NCBI RefSeq assembly: GCF_016526145.1
Contig: NZ_JADDUE010000004.1
Span: forward strand, 248,001 to 312,000
Length of the DNA stretch: 64,000 nucleotides
Reading direction: 5' to 3'
DNA from: Saccharopolyspora galaxeae
GTDB taxonomy: Bacteria; Actinomycetota; Actinomycetes; Mycobacteriales; Pseudonocardiaceae
Below the pieces are notes generated by a model. That model did not search any database and was not told where the DNA came from. It worked only from the letters and a program-made list of their open reading frames with translations. Below are positions 8,208-17,600 of the stretch, piece by piece. The translations under genes were made by a program, and so were the position numbers. Every line of letters begins with the position of its first letter. Position 1 is the stretch's first letter.

Positions 8208-9362
8208 TCAACCGACGGTGACGACCGGGTCGCCTTCGCCTTCCGGAGTCTCCTCCATGTCCTCGGCGATGCGCTGCGCCTCTTCGATCAACGTCTCCAC
8301 GATCTTGGCCTCCGGCACGGTCTTGATGACCTCGCCCTTGACGAAGATCTGGCCCTTGCCGTTGCCGGAGGCCACCCCGAGATCGGCTTCCCTGGCCTCG
8401 CCCGGCCCGTTGACGACGCAGCCCATCACGGCCACCCGCAGCGGCACCTCCATGCCTTCCAGGCCCGCGGTGACCTCGTCGGCGAGCTTGTAGACGTCGA
8501 CCTGGGCGCGGCCGCAGGACGGGCAGGAGACGATCTCCAGCTTGCGCGGGCGCAGGTTCATCGACTGCAGGATCTGCGCGCCGACCTTGACCTCCTCGAC
8601 CGGCGGCGCGGACAGCGAGACCCGGATGGTGTCGCCGATGCCCTGGCGCAGCAGCGCGCCGAAGGCCACCGCGGACTTCACGGTGCCCTGGAACGCCGGA
8701 CCGGCCTCGGTCACACCCAGGTGCAGCGGGTAGTCGCACTGCTCGGCGAGGATCTCGTAGGCGCGCACCATCACGACCGGGTCGTTGTGCTTGACCGAGA
8801 TCTTGATGTCGTTGAAGTCGTGCTCGGCGAACAGGCTCGCCTCCCACAGCGCCGACTCGGCCAGCGCCTCGGGCACCGCCTTGCCGTACTTCTTCATCAG
8901 CCGCGGGTCCAGCGAGCCCGCGTTGACCCCGATCCGGATCGGCGTGCCGTGGTCCTTCGCGGCGTGCGCGATCTCCTTGACCTGGTCGTCGAACTTGCGG
9001 ATGTTGCCAGGGTTGACCCGCACGCCCGCGCAGCCCGCCTCGATCGCGGCGAAAACGTACTTGGGCTGGAAGTGGATGTCGGCGATGACCGGGATCTTGG
9101 ACTTCTGCGCGATCGCGGGCAGCGCTTCGGCGTCGTCGGCGCTGGGGCAGGCCACCCGGACGATGTCGCAGCCCGAGGCGGTGAGCTCGGCGATCTGCTG
9201 CAGCGTGCCGTTGATGTCGGTGGTGTTGGTGGTGGTCATGCTCTGCACGGAGATGGGGTGCTCACTGCCCACCCCGACCGCGCCGACCTGCAACTGGCGG
9301 GTCTTGCGCCGTTCGGCCAGCACCGGGTCCGGAGCGCCGGGCATTCCCAGGTCGACGGTCAT
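8208..9362 (-). CDS. ispG: 4-hydroxy-3-methylbut-2-enyl diphosphate synthase (flavodoxin)
   Basis: About 384 residues. It reduces methylerythritol cyclodiphosphate to HMBPP, the penultimate step of the MEP isoprenoid pathway. The TIM-barrel part includes 'VQSMTTTNT', 'VIADIHF' and 'VRVNPGNI'. The [4Fe-4S] ligands are Cys in 'SCPSCGR' and '[11 protein letters not shown]'. ATG at 9362 is supported by GAGAGGAATCG directly upstream. It shares the pathway with dxr, with the protease gene rip1 between them, as in mycobacteria. Confidence 0.96.
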   Translation of the reverse strand: MTVDLGMPGAPDPVLAERRKTRQLQVGAVGVGSEHPISVQSMTTTNTTDINGTLQQIAELTASGCDIVRVACPSADDAEALPAIAQKSKIPVIADIHFQPKYVFAAIEAGCAGVRVNPGNIRKFDDQVKEIAHAAKDHGTPIRIGVNAGSLDPRLMKKYGKAVPEALAESALWEASLFAEHDFNDIKISVKHNDPVVMVRAYEILAEQCDYPLHLGVTEAGPAFQGTVKSAVAFGALLRQGIGDTIRVSLSAPPVEEVKVGAQILQSMNLRPRKLEIVSCPSCGRAQVDVYKLADEVTAGLEGMEVPLRVAVMGCVVNGPGEAREADLGVASGNGKGQIFVKGEVIKTVPEAKIVETLIEEAQRIAEDMEETPEGEGDPVVTVG

Positions 9363-9802
9363 CGATTCCTCTCCACCTCTGCGACGGGTGCGCTGACTGG
9401 TTCCGCCCTCACGGGCCGGTTTCGCGGGGCCGGTAGCCACCGATGGGCTGCGCCTGCCGGTGCCGGCGACTGCGCCGGGACCGGCTGTCCGCCGGGGCCA
9501 CGATGCTCCCGGCCGGCCGGTGACGGCGGAGCCGTCCCGCTCCCACGATACCGATCGTCTCTCACCCGGCTGGGCAAGGTTCGGCACTGATTTGATCACC
9601 GGCAGTGATCGACATTGCTCCGTCAGTGGCCCGCCCGCCTGCGGAGACGCGCTGTTCACCCGCCGTTGTCCGGCGCGTGAACAGTGCCGACCGCACCATG
9701 GGCTGCTTCATAAGCGGCGCCAGCCACTTGCGGTGCCCCAGGACTCAGCCGGACCACCGGCGGGTTCTCAGGCGTGACCCACTACGCACACCCTTTACTT
9801 CC
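9363..9802. other. intergenic region ispG-rip1 (no gene seen)
   Basis: This 440-base stretch between the rip1 stop and the ispG start shows no convincing ORF. It holds the hairpin at 9652-9684, a shorter palindrome GATCAC-CGGCA-GTGATC at about 9594-9610, and presumably the ispG promoter close to 9362. No regulator could be assigned. Confidence 0.6.
9652..9684 (-). terminator. hairpin downstream of rip1
   Basis: CTGTTCAC and CGCCG pair with CGGCG and GTGAACAG around a TTGTC loop, interrupted by one C-C mismatch (13 base pairs). It lies about 120 bases beyond the rip1 stop and upstream of ispG. It is most simply a terminator of the dxr-rip1 unit; a binding palindrome is the alternative. Confidence 0.5.
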
Positions 9803-11086
9803 CTAGAGGAACGTGACCGGATTGACCACGTCGGCGACCAGCACCAGCAACGAGTAGGCGATGAACACCAGCGTCACGCCGTAGGCCAGCGGCATCAGCC
9901 GCGCCGTGTCGAACGGACCCGGGTCGGGCTTGCGAACCAGCTTCGCCAACCCGCGCCGGATCGACTCCCACAGCGCACCCGCGATGTGCCCGCCGTCCAG
10001 CGGCAGCACCGGCAGCATGTTCATCACGAACAGCGAGAGGTTCACCGCGGCCAGCAGCTGCAGCAGGATGATCAGCCGGGCGCCCACCGGGGCCTGGTCC
10101 ATCGACAGCACCTCGCCGCCGAGCCTGCTCGCGCCCACGATGCCCACCGGGGAATCCTTCGACCGCTCCTCGCCGCCGATCGCGCTGACCAGGCCGGGAA
10201 CGCGCTGCGGCAGCTCCACGACCTTCTGCGCGGTGAGGGTCACGAACCCGCCGATGGTGCGCGCCACCCCGCCGACGTCCTGGCGCACGTAGACCTGCGT
10301 GGGTGAGAGCCCGAGGAACCCGACCCGCTCGGTCTCGTCCGGGTCCTGCAGCGACGGCCGCTCGTCCTGGATGAGGTTCGCCTGCAACGGCACCTCTTGC
10401 CCGCCGCGCTCCACGACCACCGGGACGGTGCCGGAGGACTCGCGGATCGCGAGCTGCAACTGGTTCCACGAGTCGTAGCGGCGGCCGTTGAACTCGACGA
10501 TCTTGTCGCCCTGCTGGAACCCGGCGGCAGCGGCCGGAGACGGCGGAGCGCCTGGCGGGCAGCTGCCGGTGTCCTTGGTGTCCGCGGCCACCACGCACTC
10601 GCTGACCGTGTTTACGGTGGTCGTCGGCTGCGGAGTGCCGTAGCCCATCAGGATCCCGGCGAAGAGGGCCACCGCGAGGATCAGGTTCATGAACGGCCCG
10701 GCGACCATCACGATGATCCGCTTCCACGGCTTGCGCTGGTACATCTGCCGGTGCGCGTCCTGCGGCGGGACCTCTTCGGCATCTGCCTCGCGGGCGTCCT
10801 CGATCATCGCGCGCCACGGCGAGGACGATGCGGTGCGCCCGTACTCCTCGTCCCGCTTCGGCGGGAACATGCCGATCATCCGGATGTAGCCGCCCAGCGG
10901 GATCAGCTTCACCCCGTACTCGGTGTCCCCGCGCTTGCGGGAGAACACGGTCCGGCCGAAGCCGACCATGTACTGCGTGACCTTGATGCCGAACATCTTC
11001 GCGGTGAGCAGGTGCCCGAGCTCGTGCCAAGCGATGGACAGCAGCAGCCCGAAGAAGAAGATCACGATGCCAACGACGATCAGCAT
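9803..11086 (-). CDS. rip1: site-2 intramembrane zinc metalloprotease (RseP/Rip1)
   Basis: 427 residues. HExxH is in the first helix ('AWHELGHL'), and the third metal ligand is in the late helix motif 'NMLPVLPLDGGH'. A PDZ-like segment (about 165-260) lies between the membrane helices. M50 proteases cleave membrane anti-sigma factors after a first-site cut; the mycobacterial orthologue controls several sigma regulons and envelope composition. ATG at 11086 follows directly on the dxr TAA (TAAATG), so it is translationally coupled to dxr. Confidence 0.94.
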   Translation of the reverse strand: MLIVVGIVIFFFGLLLSIAWHELGHLLTAKMFGIKVTQYMVGFGRTVFSRKRGDTEYGVKLIPLGGYIRMIGMFPPKRDEEYGRTASSSPWRAMIEDAREADAEEVPPQDAHRQMYQRKPWKRIIVMVAGPFMNLILAVALFAGILMGYGTPQPTTTVNTVSECVVAADTKDTGSCPPGAPPSPAAAAGFQQGDKIVEFNGRRYDSWNQLQLAIRESSGTVPVVVERGGQEVPLQANLIQDERPSLQDPDETERVGFLGLSPTQVYVRQDVGGVARTIGGFVTLTAQKVVELPQRVPGLVSAIGGEERSKDSPVGIVGASRLGGEVLSMDQAPVGARLIILLQLLAAVNLSLFVMNMLPVLPLDGGHIAGALWESIRRGLAKLVRKPDPGPFDTARLMPLAYGVTLVFIAYSLLVLVADVVNPVTFL

Positions 11087-12403
11087 TTACCGCACCTCCG
11101 CGACCAGCTCGCGAGACTTCATCCGCGCCCACTCCTCGGCTGCGAAGACCTCTTCGACGCTGCGCGGCGCGTCGTGCCAGTCGTCGGCGGCGGCCAGCGT
11201 CCGCTCGACAGTCTGCACGATGGACGTGAAACCGGTGTCACCTCGGACGAACGCGGCCAGCGCTTCCTCGTTGGCCGCGTTGTAGACGGCGGGCAGGCAA
11301 CCGCCGGTGCTGCCCGCGTGCCTGGCCAGCGACACCGCGGGGAAGACATCGTCGTCCAGCGGCTCGAACGTCCACGCGGAGGCTTCGGTGAACGACAGCG
11401 CGGGCGCGGCCCCGGCGATCCGCCGCGGCCAGTCCAGGCCCAGCGCGATCGGCAGCCGCATGTTCGGCGGGCTGGCCTGCGCCAGCGTGGAACCGTCCAC
11501 GAACGTCACCATCGAGTGCACGATCGACTGCGGGTGCACCACCACGTCGATCCGCTCGTAGTCGACGCCGAACAGCAGGTGCGCCTCGATCAGTTCCAGG
11601 CCCTTGTTCATCAGCGTCGCCGAGTTGATCGTGACGACGTCGCCCATGTTCCAGGTCGGGTGCGCCAGCGCCTGCTGCAGCGTGACGCCCTCCAGGTCTT
11701 CCTTGGTGCTCCCGCGGAACGGGCCGCCGGAGGCGGTCAGCACCAGCTTGTCGACCTCGTGGCCCCGGCCGCCCACCAGGCATTGCGCGAGCGCGGAGTG
11801 CTCGGAGTCCACCGGCACGATCTGCCCGGGCGCGGCCGCGGCCAGCACCAGCGCGCCGCCCGCGACCAGCGATTCCTTGTTCGCCAGTGCCAGCTTCGCG
11901 CCGGACTCCAGCGCGGCCAGCGTCGGGCCCAGTCCCCGCGACCCGTCCACCGCGTTGAGCACCACGTCGGCCGGGGTGCTGCGCACGATCTCGGTGGCGG
12001 CCTCCGGGCCCGCCAGCAGCCGCGGCAGCTTGAACTCGCCGGTCGAGTAGCCGAGCCGCTGCGCCTCGGCGTAGAGCGCGAGCTGCACGTCCTCCGCCGC
12101 GGTCCCCTTGCCAACCGCGACCGCTTCGACCCCGAATTCCAGGGCTTGCGCGGCCAGTGCGCCCGGGTCGCTGCCGCCGGCGGCCAGGCCGGCTACGCGG
12201 AACCGGCCGGGATCGTTCCGGATCACCTCCAGCGCCTGGGTGCCGATCGAGCCGGTCGAGCCCAGGATGAGCACGGTGCGCGGCTCTCCCGCCCCCTGCT
12301 CGTTCGTCGCCGACACGCTCGTTGCCGCCGGACCGCCGGGTGCGCCGCCGCGGGCGCTGGCCGGCTCGCCAGGAGTGGGGGTCGCGGTGTTCATCGCCGC
12401 CAT
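11087..12403 (-). CDS. dxr: 1-deoxy-D-xylulose-5-phosphate reductoisomerase
   Basis: About 438 residues. It makes 2-C-methyl-D-erythritol 4-phosphate with NADPH, the committed MEP-pathway step. Seen: NADPH-binding '[13 protein letters not shown]', '[12 protein letters not shown]', metal and substrate region '[13 protein letters not shown]', '[10 protein letters not shown]', 'HPTWNMG' and '[11 protein letters not shown]'. A Gly/Ala/Pro-rich tail of about 40 residues precedes the fold. The start is ATG at 12403 or 12394. It is followed without a gap by rip1. Confidence 0.96.
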   Translation of the reverse strand: MAAMNTATPTPGEPASARGGAPGGPAATSVSATNEQGAGEPRTVLILGSTGSIGTQALEVIRNDPGRFRVAGLAAGGSDPGALAAQALEFGVEAVAVGKGTAAEDVQLALYAEAQRLGYSTGEFKLPRLLAGPEAATEIVRSTPADVVLNAVDGSRGLGPTLAALESGAKLALANKESLVAGGALVLAAAAPGQIVPVDSEHSALAQCLVGGRGHEVDKLVLTASGGPFRGSTKEDLEGVTLQQALAHPTWNMGDVVTINSATLMNKGLELIEAHLLFGVDYERIDVVVHPQSIVHSMVTFVDGSTLAQASPPNMRLPIALGLDWPRRIAGAAPALSFTEASAWTFEPLDDDVFPAVSLARHAGSTGGCLPAVYNAANEEALAAFVRGDTGFTSIVQTVERTLAAADDWHDAPRSVEEVFAAEEWARMKSRELVAEVR

Positions 12404-12791
12404 TGTCCCCGAAGCAGGTGAGCGCCGGACGCTCGCGGTGCGCGACGCCACGCGCGGCGGCAGGATCGCGGGGGTCAGTCCCGGTCGTCCGGCCGATGAC
12501 CGGGCTGAACGTCGTGCGGCGACGTCGTGCCGCCGACCGATTGGGGCGCTGCGCCCCGGTCCACTCCCAGGGCGCTGCGGAACGGGTTCGCTCCCGTTCC
12601 GCAGTGCTGTTTCCGGGCTCGGGTCAGCCGCGGCGAGCCTTCGCCGACCTCCGCGGACCCGGATGCGATTCCCGCCACCGCGCCGCCCGGCCGTTCGCCC
12701 CGGTGTGCGAAGATGAACGCGCGTGACCAGGGGTCGCGTGCAGGTGCAGGCGCAACCGACCTCGTGGCCGGTTGGGACGCAGGAGGGCCAC
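12404..12791. other. divergent intergenic region dxr/DUF2631
   Basis: 388 bases between divergent genes without a convincing ORF. It should hold both promoters. It also holds a short palindrome GGGGCGC-T-GCGCCCC (about 12543-12557) and the strong hairpin at 12575-12604, which is odd for a promoter region. Confidence 0.5.
12575..12604. terminator. orphan hairpin in divergent region
   Basis: Perfect 12-base inverted repeat (CTGCGGAACGGG / CCCGTTCCGCAG) with a 6-base loop TTCGCT, followed on the plus strand by TGCTGTTTCC. No gene ends nearby on either strand, so it may mark an unannotated small RNA or a protein-binding palindrome. Confidence 0.45.
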
Positions 12792-13076
12792 GTGGCGAGC
12801 ACGGAACTCGAGACCAAGCCCGGCCAGGACGTCGATCCGGCGGACGAGCCGTCGGCCGAGTGGGGCTGGCACGGCGGCTTTCCGAAGGCCACCCAGGTCG
12901 CGGGCTGGTTCACCGTGTTCGCGCTGCTGATCATGCTGCACGGCAACCACCAGGGCATCCTCAGCGGCGGCAGCGGGTTCAAGACCGAGGACATCTGGCT
13001 GATCGTGCTGGCGGCGGGAGTCGCGGTCGGGCTGCTGTTCGACCTGCGCCGGAAGCGCACCGCCTGGCGCCGCTGA
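12792..13076 (+). CDS. DUF2631 small membrane protein
   Basis: 94 residues: an acidic N-terminus, the conserved '[18 protein letters not shown]' region, two membrane helices (about 35-55 and 62-82) and an Arg-rich C-terminus. This matches DUF2631, an actinobacterial family of unknown role. GTG at 12792 is preferred because AGGAGG lies 5 bases upstream; an upstream in-frame GTG at 12723 lacks this. Confidence 0.8.
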   Translation: MASTELETKPGQDVDPADEPSAEWGWHGGFPKATQVAGWFTVFALLIMLHGNHQGILSGGSGFKTEDIWLIVLAAGVAVGLLFDLRRKRTAWRR

Positions 13077-13158
13077 CCCGCCCTCCGCGGCACCTCCCGG
13101 ACGTCTCCGCAGGTGGTCGCCCGATCGGGTAGCTCGGGCAAGTACTAGCTTTCGGCCC

Positions 13159-14256
13159 GTGGGGGATATACCGGAGGCACAACTGCACCGGCGGGTGCGG
13201 GAGCAACTGGGTCCGGCCGCGGAGAACTTGGCCGGGCTGATCGGTTCCCGCGCGCGGAACCGGGTGCCGCCCGCGCTGCTGGCCGCACCGGTGGGCGTCG
13301 ATCCACGCGGGCTCTGCCACGAACTCGACCGCCTCAGTGCGCTTCGCGCGCTGCAACTGCCGCTGGGATTCCTCGGAGAATCGGACGGCGCGCCGCGGCT
13401 GGAGCAGCTCAACGCGCTGTTCGGCGATGTCGAACGGCTCGACCGGCTGCGTGCGCTGGAGCTTCCGGACGAAATGTTCGACGGCGTGCCGGACGCCACG
13501 ATCGATTGCTGGCGGCATCGGGCGCTGACCGGCCTGCACCTCGAACCCGCCGCCGCGCGGTTGTCGCTGCTGGCCGCGCTGTGCTGGTGCAGGCAGGCGG
13601 AACTCGCCCAGGAGCTGCTGCTCGTGCTGCTGGCGATGATCGAACAGCTGCATTCCCGCGCGCTCGCGCGGCTGCACCGGACAAGTGCCGAGTCCCGCGA
13701 GCGCGTCTTGCTGCGGCTCGTGGATTCGACCGCGCACGGGCGGTCGGAGCGCTTCTCGTCGATCGGTCCCGGACTGCGCGACCTGCTGCGCGAGGCGGAT
13801 GCGAGCGCAGGCGCCCGGAACTCGCGCACGGCGCTGCACACCTCCTACTCCTCGGATTACCGGCAGGTGGTCGAGCCGCTGCTGCGCGCACTGGAGTTCC
13901 GCTGCTCCGATGACCGCTGCTGGCCCCTGCTGGCCGCGCTGGGAGAGCTGCTCGGCGGCGGCACGCAGGTTTGGGGCGACGACCGCTACTACTCCGCCGA
14001 TCAGAAGATTCCGGTGCGCGGCGTCGTCCCGCACGGCTGGCGCGAGGTGCTGGTGGATGAGCGCGGCCGCATCGAGCGGGTCGCCTACGAGCTGTGCGTG
14101 CTGATCAGGTTGCACGAGGCCGTGACGCGCGGCGAGATCACGGTGCCGTGGGCGGCCGCAGCACCGGGTCTGCCGGGCGGCCGCGTCATCTGGCCACCGG
14201 AGGCACCGGCCCAGCTGGGCACCGCGGGCGAGATCGTCCCGGCTCGCCCCGGCTGA
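13159..14256 (+). CDS. Tn3-transposase-derived protein, central region only
   Basis: 365 residues with GTG start. It resembles the middle of Tn3-family TnpA. 'GVDPRGLCHELDRLSALRAL' and 'ELPDEMF' (about 46-106) match the Arg/Leu repeat before the helical bundle. 'SSDYRQVVEPLL' (231-242), 'IPVRGVVPHGW' (284-294) and 'YELCVL' (310-315) match the segment just before the catalytic core. Full TnpA is near 1000 residues, so the N-terminal DNA-binding part and the whole C-terminal DDE domain are missing. The frame is uninterrupted and I saw no terminal inverted repeats. It may be a domesticated fragment or a relic; transposition activity is not expected. Confidence 0.6.
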   Translation: MGDIPEAQLHRRVREQLGPAAENLAGLIGSRARNRVPPALLAAPVGVDPRGLCHELDRLSALRALQLPLGFLGESDGAPRLEQLNALFGDVERLDRLRALELPDEMFDGVPDATIDCWRHRALTGLHLEPAAARLSLLAALCWCRQAELAQELLLVLLAMIEQLHSRALARLHRTSAESRERVLLRLVDSTAHGRSERFSSIGPGLRDLLREADASAGARNSRTALHTSYSSDYRQVVEPLLRALEFRCSDDRCWPLLAALGELLGGGTQVWGDDRYYSADQKIPVRGVVPHGWREVLVDERGRIERVAYELCVLIRLHEAVTRGEITVPWAAAAPGLPGGRVIWPPEAPAQLGTAGEIVPARPG

Positions 14257-14471
14257 CCGCGATCATCCCGTCACGTGGTGTCCCCTTGCGCTCACCCGCG
14301 GTCGACCAATAGACGTGTGCGCATGAACCACGTGCCGCTCGACCCGTTCTGGCCGTCGCGGCGCATGTCCCTTTTCGACCAGGCGTGTCCTTGGGCCGCG
14401 CTTGTCGTGCGCGGCCGCCTCCGAACGTGATCCAGCCCGCCCCGGCGGGAAGCATGAACAGGAGGGACACC

Positions 14472-14960
14472 ATGTCGGTCACCGACGAACTGCTCAAGAA
14501 CAACGAGTCCTACGCCGCCGGGTTCTCCGGTCCGCTGCCGCTGCCCCCTGCCAAGAAGGTGGCCGTGCTGGCGTGCATGGACGCGCGACTGGACGTCTAC
14601 CGCGCGCTCGGGCTCGCCGAAGGCGAAGCGCACGTCATCCGCAACGCGGGCGGCGTGGTCACCGCCGACGAGATCCGCTCGCTGGCGATCAGCCAGCGGC
14701 TGCTCGGCACCGAGGAGATCATCCTGATCCACCACACCGACTGCGGGATGCTGACCTTCACCGACGACGAGTTCACCGCCGCGATCCAGCAGGACGTGGG
14801 CGTCGAACCGGACTGGTCACCGGAGTCGTTCGGCGACCTCGAAACCGATCTGCGGCAATCCGTGCAGCGCATCCTGACCAGCCCGTTCATTCCGAAGAAG
14901 GATTCCGTGCGGGGCTTCGTGTTCGACGTGGCAGACGGGCGGCTGGGCGAGGTGAGCTGA
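14472..14960 (+). CDS. beta-class carbonic anhydrase
   Basis: 162 residues, the same size class as mycobacterial Rv1284. Zinc ligands and the catalytic dyad are present: Cys-x-Asp-x-Arg in 'ACMDARLDV' and His-x-x-Cys in 'HHTDCGML'. It interconverts CO2 and bicarbonate in the cytoplasm, supplying carboxylases and buffering pH. ATG at 14472 is preferred because GGAGGGACACC precedes it. It appears monocistronic. A CCGACACC/GGTGTCGG hairpin at 15026-15048 could end the transcript. Confidence 0.93.
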   Translation: MSVTDELLKNNESYAAGFSGPLPLPPAKKVAVLACMDARLDVYRALGLAEGEAHVIRNAGGVVTADEIRSLAISQRLLGTEEIILIHHTDCGMLTFTDDEFTAAIQQDVGVEPDWSPESFGDLETDLRQSVQRILTSPFIPKKDSVRGFVFDVADGRLGEVS

Positions 14961-15453
14961 GACCGCCCGGAGCCGGCCGGGCAGCGCGGTGCGAGGGGAA
15001 GGGGCGCTGTCCGGCCGGCGCGGACCCGACACCGGTCGGGGGTGTCGGCATCGGGCCGGCCCGGGCGGGGGTTTCGTGGGAGTTCCGCGAGGGCCGCGAT
15101 CACCAGGGTGATCTCGCGCTGGACGGTTTTCCAGAGTCCCAACCCGACCGATGGACACCCCTTGCACGGGGCTCGGCGAACCGCTCCGCGATCATGCGGA
15201 CGAGCCAGGCGAGCGCCTTCGATTCCGGCGAAACACGCAGGTCAGAAACGCAATGGCGAAATGCCGGGCGGACCCGCCGGAGCAACCGCCGACGCTTCGT
15301 GATCAGCTCGTGATCCGTTGCCCGGAGCGGACCGGATCATCCGTAGTGATGAAGCCGCGGCCACCCGGCCGTTGCTCGCGCCGCGCTCGGCCGATCCCGG
15401 GTCGCAGCGCGCCTGGTCCGTGCGCTCGGGAACCCTCGTCGCCCGGTGGGCGC
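14961..15453. other. convergent intergenic region, possible gene remnant
   Basis: 493 bases between the convergent carbonic anhydrase gene and rlmN. It contains a CCGACACC-GGTCGGG-GGTGTCGG hairpin (15026-15048), likely a terminator. On the minus strand a short frame near 15100-15285 has a plausible protein-like stretch ('SPESKALAWLVRMIAERF') but no ribosome site and no recognisable family; it may be decayed coding sequence. Confidence 0.45.
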
Positions 15454-16575
15454 TCAGCCCTCCGCGGCCAACTGCCCGCAGGCCGCGGAGATCTCCTGCC
15501 CGCGGGTGTCGCGGACGGTGCACGGCACTCCGGCCGCCCGGACGCGGCGGACGAACTCGCGCTCCACCGGTTTCGGGCTCGCGTCCCACTTGCTGCCCGG
15601 AGTCGGGTTCAGCGGGATCAGGTTGACGTGCGCGAACTGCCCGAGGTGCCGGTGCAGCAGCTTGCCGAGCAGGTCCGCGCGCCAGCCCTGGTCGTTCATG
15701 TCCCGGATCAGCGCGTACTCGATCGAGACCCGGCGCCCGGTGTTGTCGGCGTAGCCGCGCGCGGCCTCCAGCACCTCGGCCACCGGCCAGCGGTTGTTCA
15801 CCGGCACCAGCGTGTCGCGCAGCTCGTCGTCCGGAGTGTGCAGCGAGACCGCGAGCGTGACGTGCAGGTTCTCCGCGGTCATCTTCCGGATCGCCGGGGC
15901 GAGGCCCACCGTGGAGACGGTGACCGAACGCTGCGACAGCCCCAGTCCATCCGGCGCGTCGTCGCAGATCCGGTGCACCGCGTCGAGCACGCGCTTGTAG
16001 TTCGCCAGCGGCTCGCCCATGCCCATGAACACCACGTTCGACAACCGGCCCGGGCCGCCCGGAACCTCGCCGTCGCGCAGCATCGCCGCGGCGGTGCGGA
16101 CCTGGTCGACGATCTCGGCCGTGGACAGGTTGCGCTGCAGACCGCCCTGCCCGGTGGCGCAGAACGGGCAGGCCATGCCGCAGCCCGCCTGGCTGGAGAT
16201 GCACACCGTCGCCCGCTCGGGATAGCGCATCAGCACGCTTTCGATCAGCGTGCCGTCGTGCGCGCGCCAGAGCGTCTTGCGGGTGGTGCCCTCGTCGGTG
16301 TCCACGGTTCGGACCTGGCTCAGCAGCGTGGGCAGCAGGTCCGCGCCGAGCTTGGCCCGGCTGGCCGCGGGGATGTCGGTCATCGACTCGACGTCGGCGT
16401 TGAGCCTGCCGAAGTAGTGGTTCGCGAGCTGCCGCGCCCGGAACGGCTTCTCCCCCGCCTCGCCCACGGCGGTGCGACGTTCCTCGGCCGACATGTCGGC
16501 GAGGTGGCGAGGTGGCATACCGCGCTTCGGCGCGTCGAAGACCAGCGGGAGTGAAGTCGACATAGCGCTCACCAT
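15454..16575 (-). CDS. rlmN: dual-specificity 23S rRNA/tRNA adenine-C2 methyltransferase
   Basis: About 373 residues. A radical-SAM enzyme that methylates A2503 of 23S rRNA and A37 of some tRNAs. The 4Fe-4S motif CxxxCxxC is in '[17 protein letters not shown]'. '[11 protein letters not shown]' binds SAM, and the catalytic Cys is in the C-terminal '[13 protein letters not shown]'. The start is uncertain among ATG 16575, GTG 16572 and ATG 16563; GGGAGA lies just before 16575. It is divergent from the metal transporter operon. Confidence 0.94.
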   Translation of the reverse strand: MVSAMSTSLPLVFDAPKRGMPPRHLADMSAEERRTAVGEAGEKPFRARQLANHYFGRLNADVESMTDIPAASRAKLGADLLPTLLSQVRTVDTDEGTTRKTLWRAHDGTLIESVLMRYPERATVCISSQAGCGMACPFCATGQGGLQRNLSTAEIVDQVRTAAAMLRDGEVPGGPGRLSNVVFMGMGEPLANYKRVLDAVHRICDDAPDGLGLSQRSVTVSTVGLAPAIRKMTAENLHVTLAVSLHTPDDELRDTLVPVNNRWPVAEVLEAARGYADNTGRRVSIEYALIRDMNDQGWRADLLGKLLHRHLGQFAHVNLIPLNPTPGSKWDASPKPVEREFVRRVRAAGVPCTVRDTRGQEISAACGQLAAEG

Positions 16576-16649
16576 TCTCCCACGGCGGAATCCGGGGCCG
16601 GAGACCGAGTCCACTGGTCAGCGCGGCTTCGCGGGCGTAATGTTTCGGT

Positions 16650-17600
16650 GTGCCGAAACTCAGACTGCCGATCTGGCGAAAACGCGGCCGGCGCGGTGCG
16701 GCCGCGCTCATCGCCCTGCTGGCCGCAGCACCGCTGTTGACCGGCTGCGGCACCGGCCTGCGCCTGCCCGACGACGGACGGCGCACCGTGGTCACCACGT
16801 TCACCGTGCTCGCGGACATGACCCGCGCCGTTTCCGGCGGGGTGCTGCCGGTCGAATCGATCATCAAGCCCGGGGCCGAGGTGCACGGCTACGAGCCGAC
16901 TCCGAGCGACATGCTCAGCGCGGCCAGGGCCGATGTGGTGCTGGACAACGGGCTCGGCCTGGAGAGCTGGTTCCAGCAGTTCGTGCAGCGCAGCGAGGCC
17001 AGGCACGTGACGCTCAGCCGCGGCGTCGAGCCGATCCCGATCCGCGCGGCCGGACAGCAGGGCGCGCCCAACCCGCACGCCTGGATGTCCCCGCGCAACG
17101 CCAAGAGCTACGTCGCGAACATCCGGGACGCGCTCACCCGCATCGAACCGGCGCACGCGGAGACGTTCCGGCGCAACGCCGCGGACTACACCCGGCGCAT
17201 CGACGAGATCGAGCAGTACCTGCGCACCGAGCTCGGCAAGCTGCCCGAGCAGCAACGCGCGCTGGTGACCTGCGAAGGCGCCTTCTCGTACCTGGCCAGG
17301 GACGTCGGACTGCGGGAGGACTACCTCTGGCCGGTCAACAGCGACTCCGAAGGCACCCCGCAGCAGATCAAGAACACCACCCGGCTGGTGCGCGACCAGC
17401 GCGTCCCCGCGGTGTTCTGCGAATCCACCGTGAACGACAAGGCCCAGCAGCAGGTGGCGGCCGAGACCGGCGCGCGGATGGGCGGCACGCTCTACGTGGA
17501 CTCGCTGTCCGAACCCGGCGGGCCGGTGCCCACCTACCTCGACCTGCTGCGCCACGACGCGGAAACCATCGTCGGCGGGCTCTCCGGAGGTGCTCGATGA
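16650..17600 (+). CDS. metal ABC transporter substrate-binding lipoprotein (cluster 9, Mn/Zn type)
   Basis: 316 residues. The signal peptide ends in lipobox 'LTGC' (Cys about 33), so it is a surface lipoprotein. Metal-site residues of the PsaA/MntC family are visible: His in 'VHGYEP', His in 'NPHAWMSP', Glu in 'CEGAFSYL' and a C-terminal Asp in 'YVDSLSE'. It should capture Mn2+ (or Zn2+/Fe2+) and pass it to the permease. GTG start. Its stop overlaps the ATPase start (ATGA), giving a three-gene operon followed by an MntR-type regulator, which favours manganese. Confidence 0.9.
   Translation: MPKLRLPIWRKRGRRGAAALIALLAAAPLLTGCGTGLRLPDDGRRTVVTTFTVLADMTRAVSGGVLPVESIIKPGAEVHGYEPTPSDMLSAARADVVLDNGLGLESWFQQFVQRSEARHVTLSRGVEPIPIRAAGQQGAPNPHAWMSPRNAKSYVANIRDALTRIEPAHAETFRRNAADYTRRIDEIEQYLRTELGKLPEQQRALVTCEGAFSYLARDVGLREDYLWPVNSDSEGTPQQIKNTTRLVRDQRVPAVFCESTVNDKAQQQVAAETGARMGGTLYVDSLSEPGGPVPTYLDLLRHDAETIVGGLSGGAR

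Noticed and set aside
12475-12678. A 67-residue minus-strand frame between dxr and the DUF2631 gene
   Set aside because: No ribosome site, no recognisable family, and it spans the strong hairpin at 12575-12604.
14257-14471. Terminal inverted repeats of a Tn3 element around the transposase-like ORF
   Set aside because: No GGGG-starting 38-bp inverted ends or target duplication found on either side.
15100-15285. A 61-residue minus-strand frame with a partly protein-like stretch
   Set aside because: No ribosome site or family match; kept only as a possible remnant in the intergenic entry.
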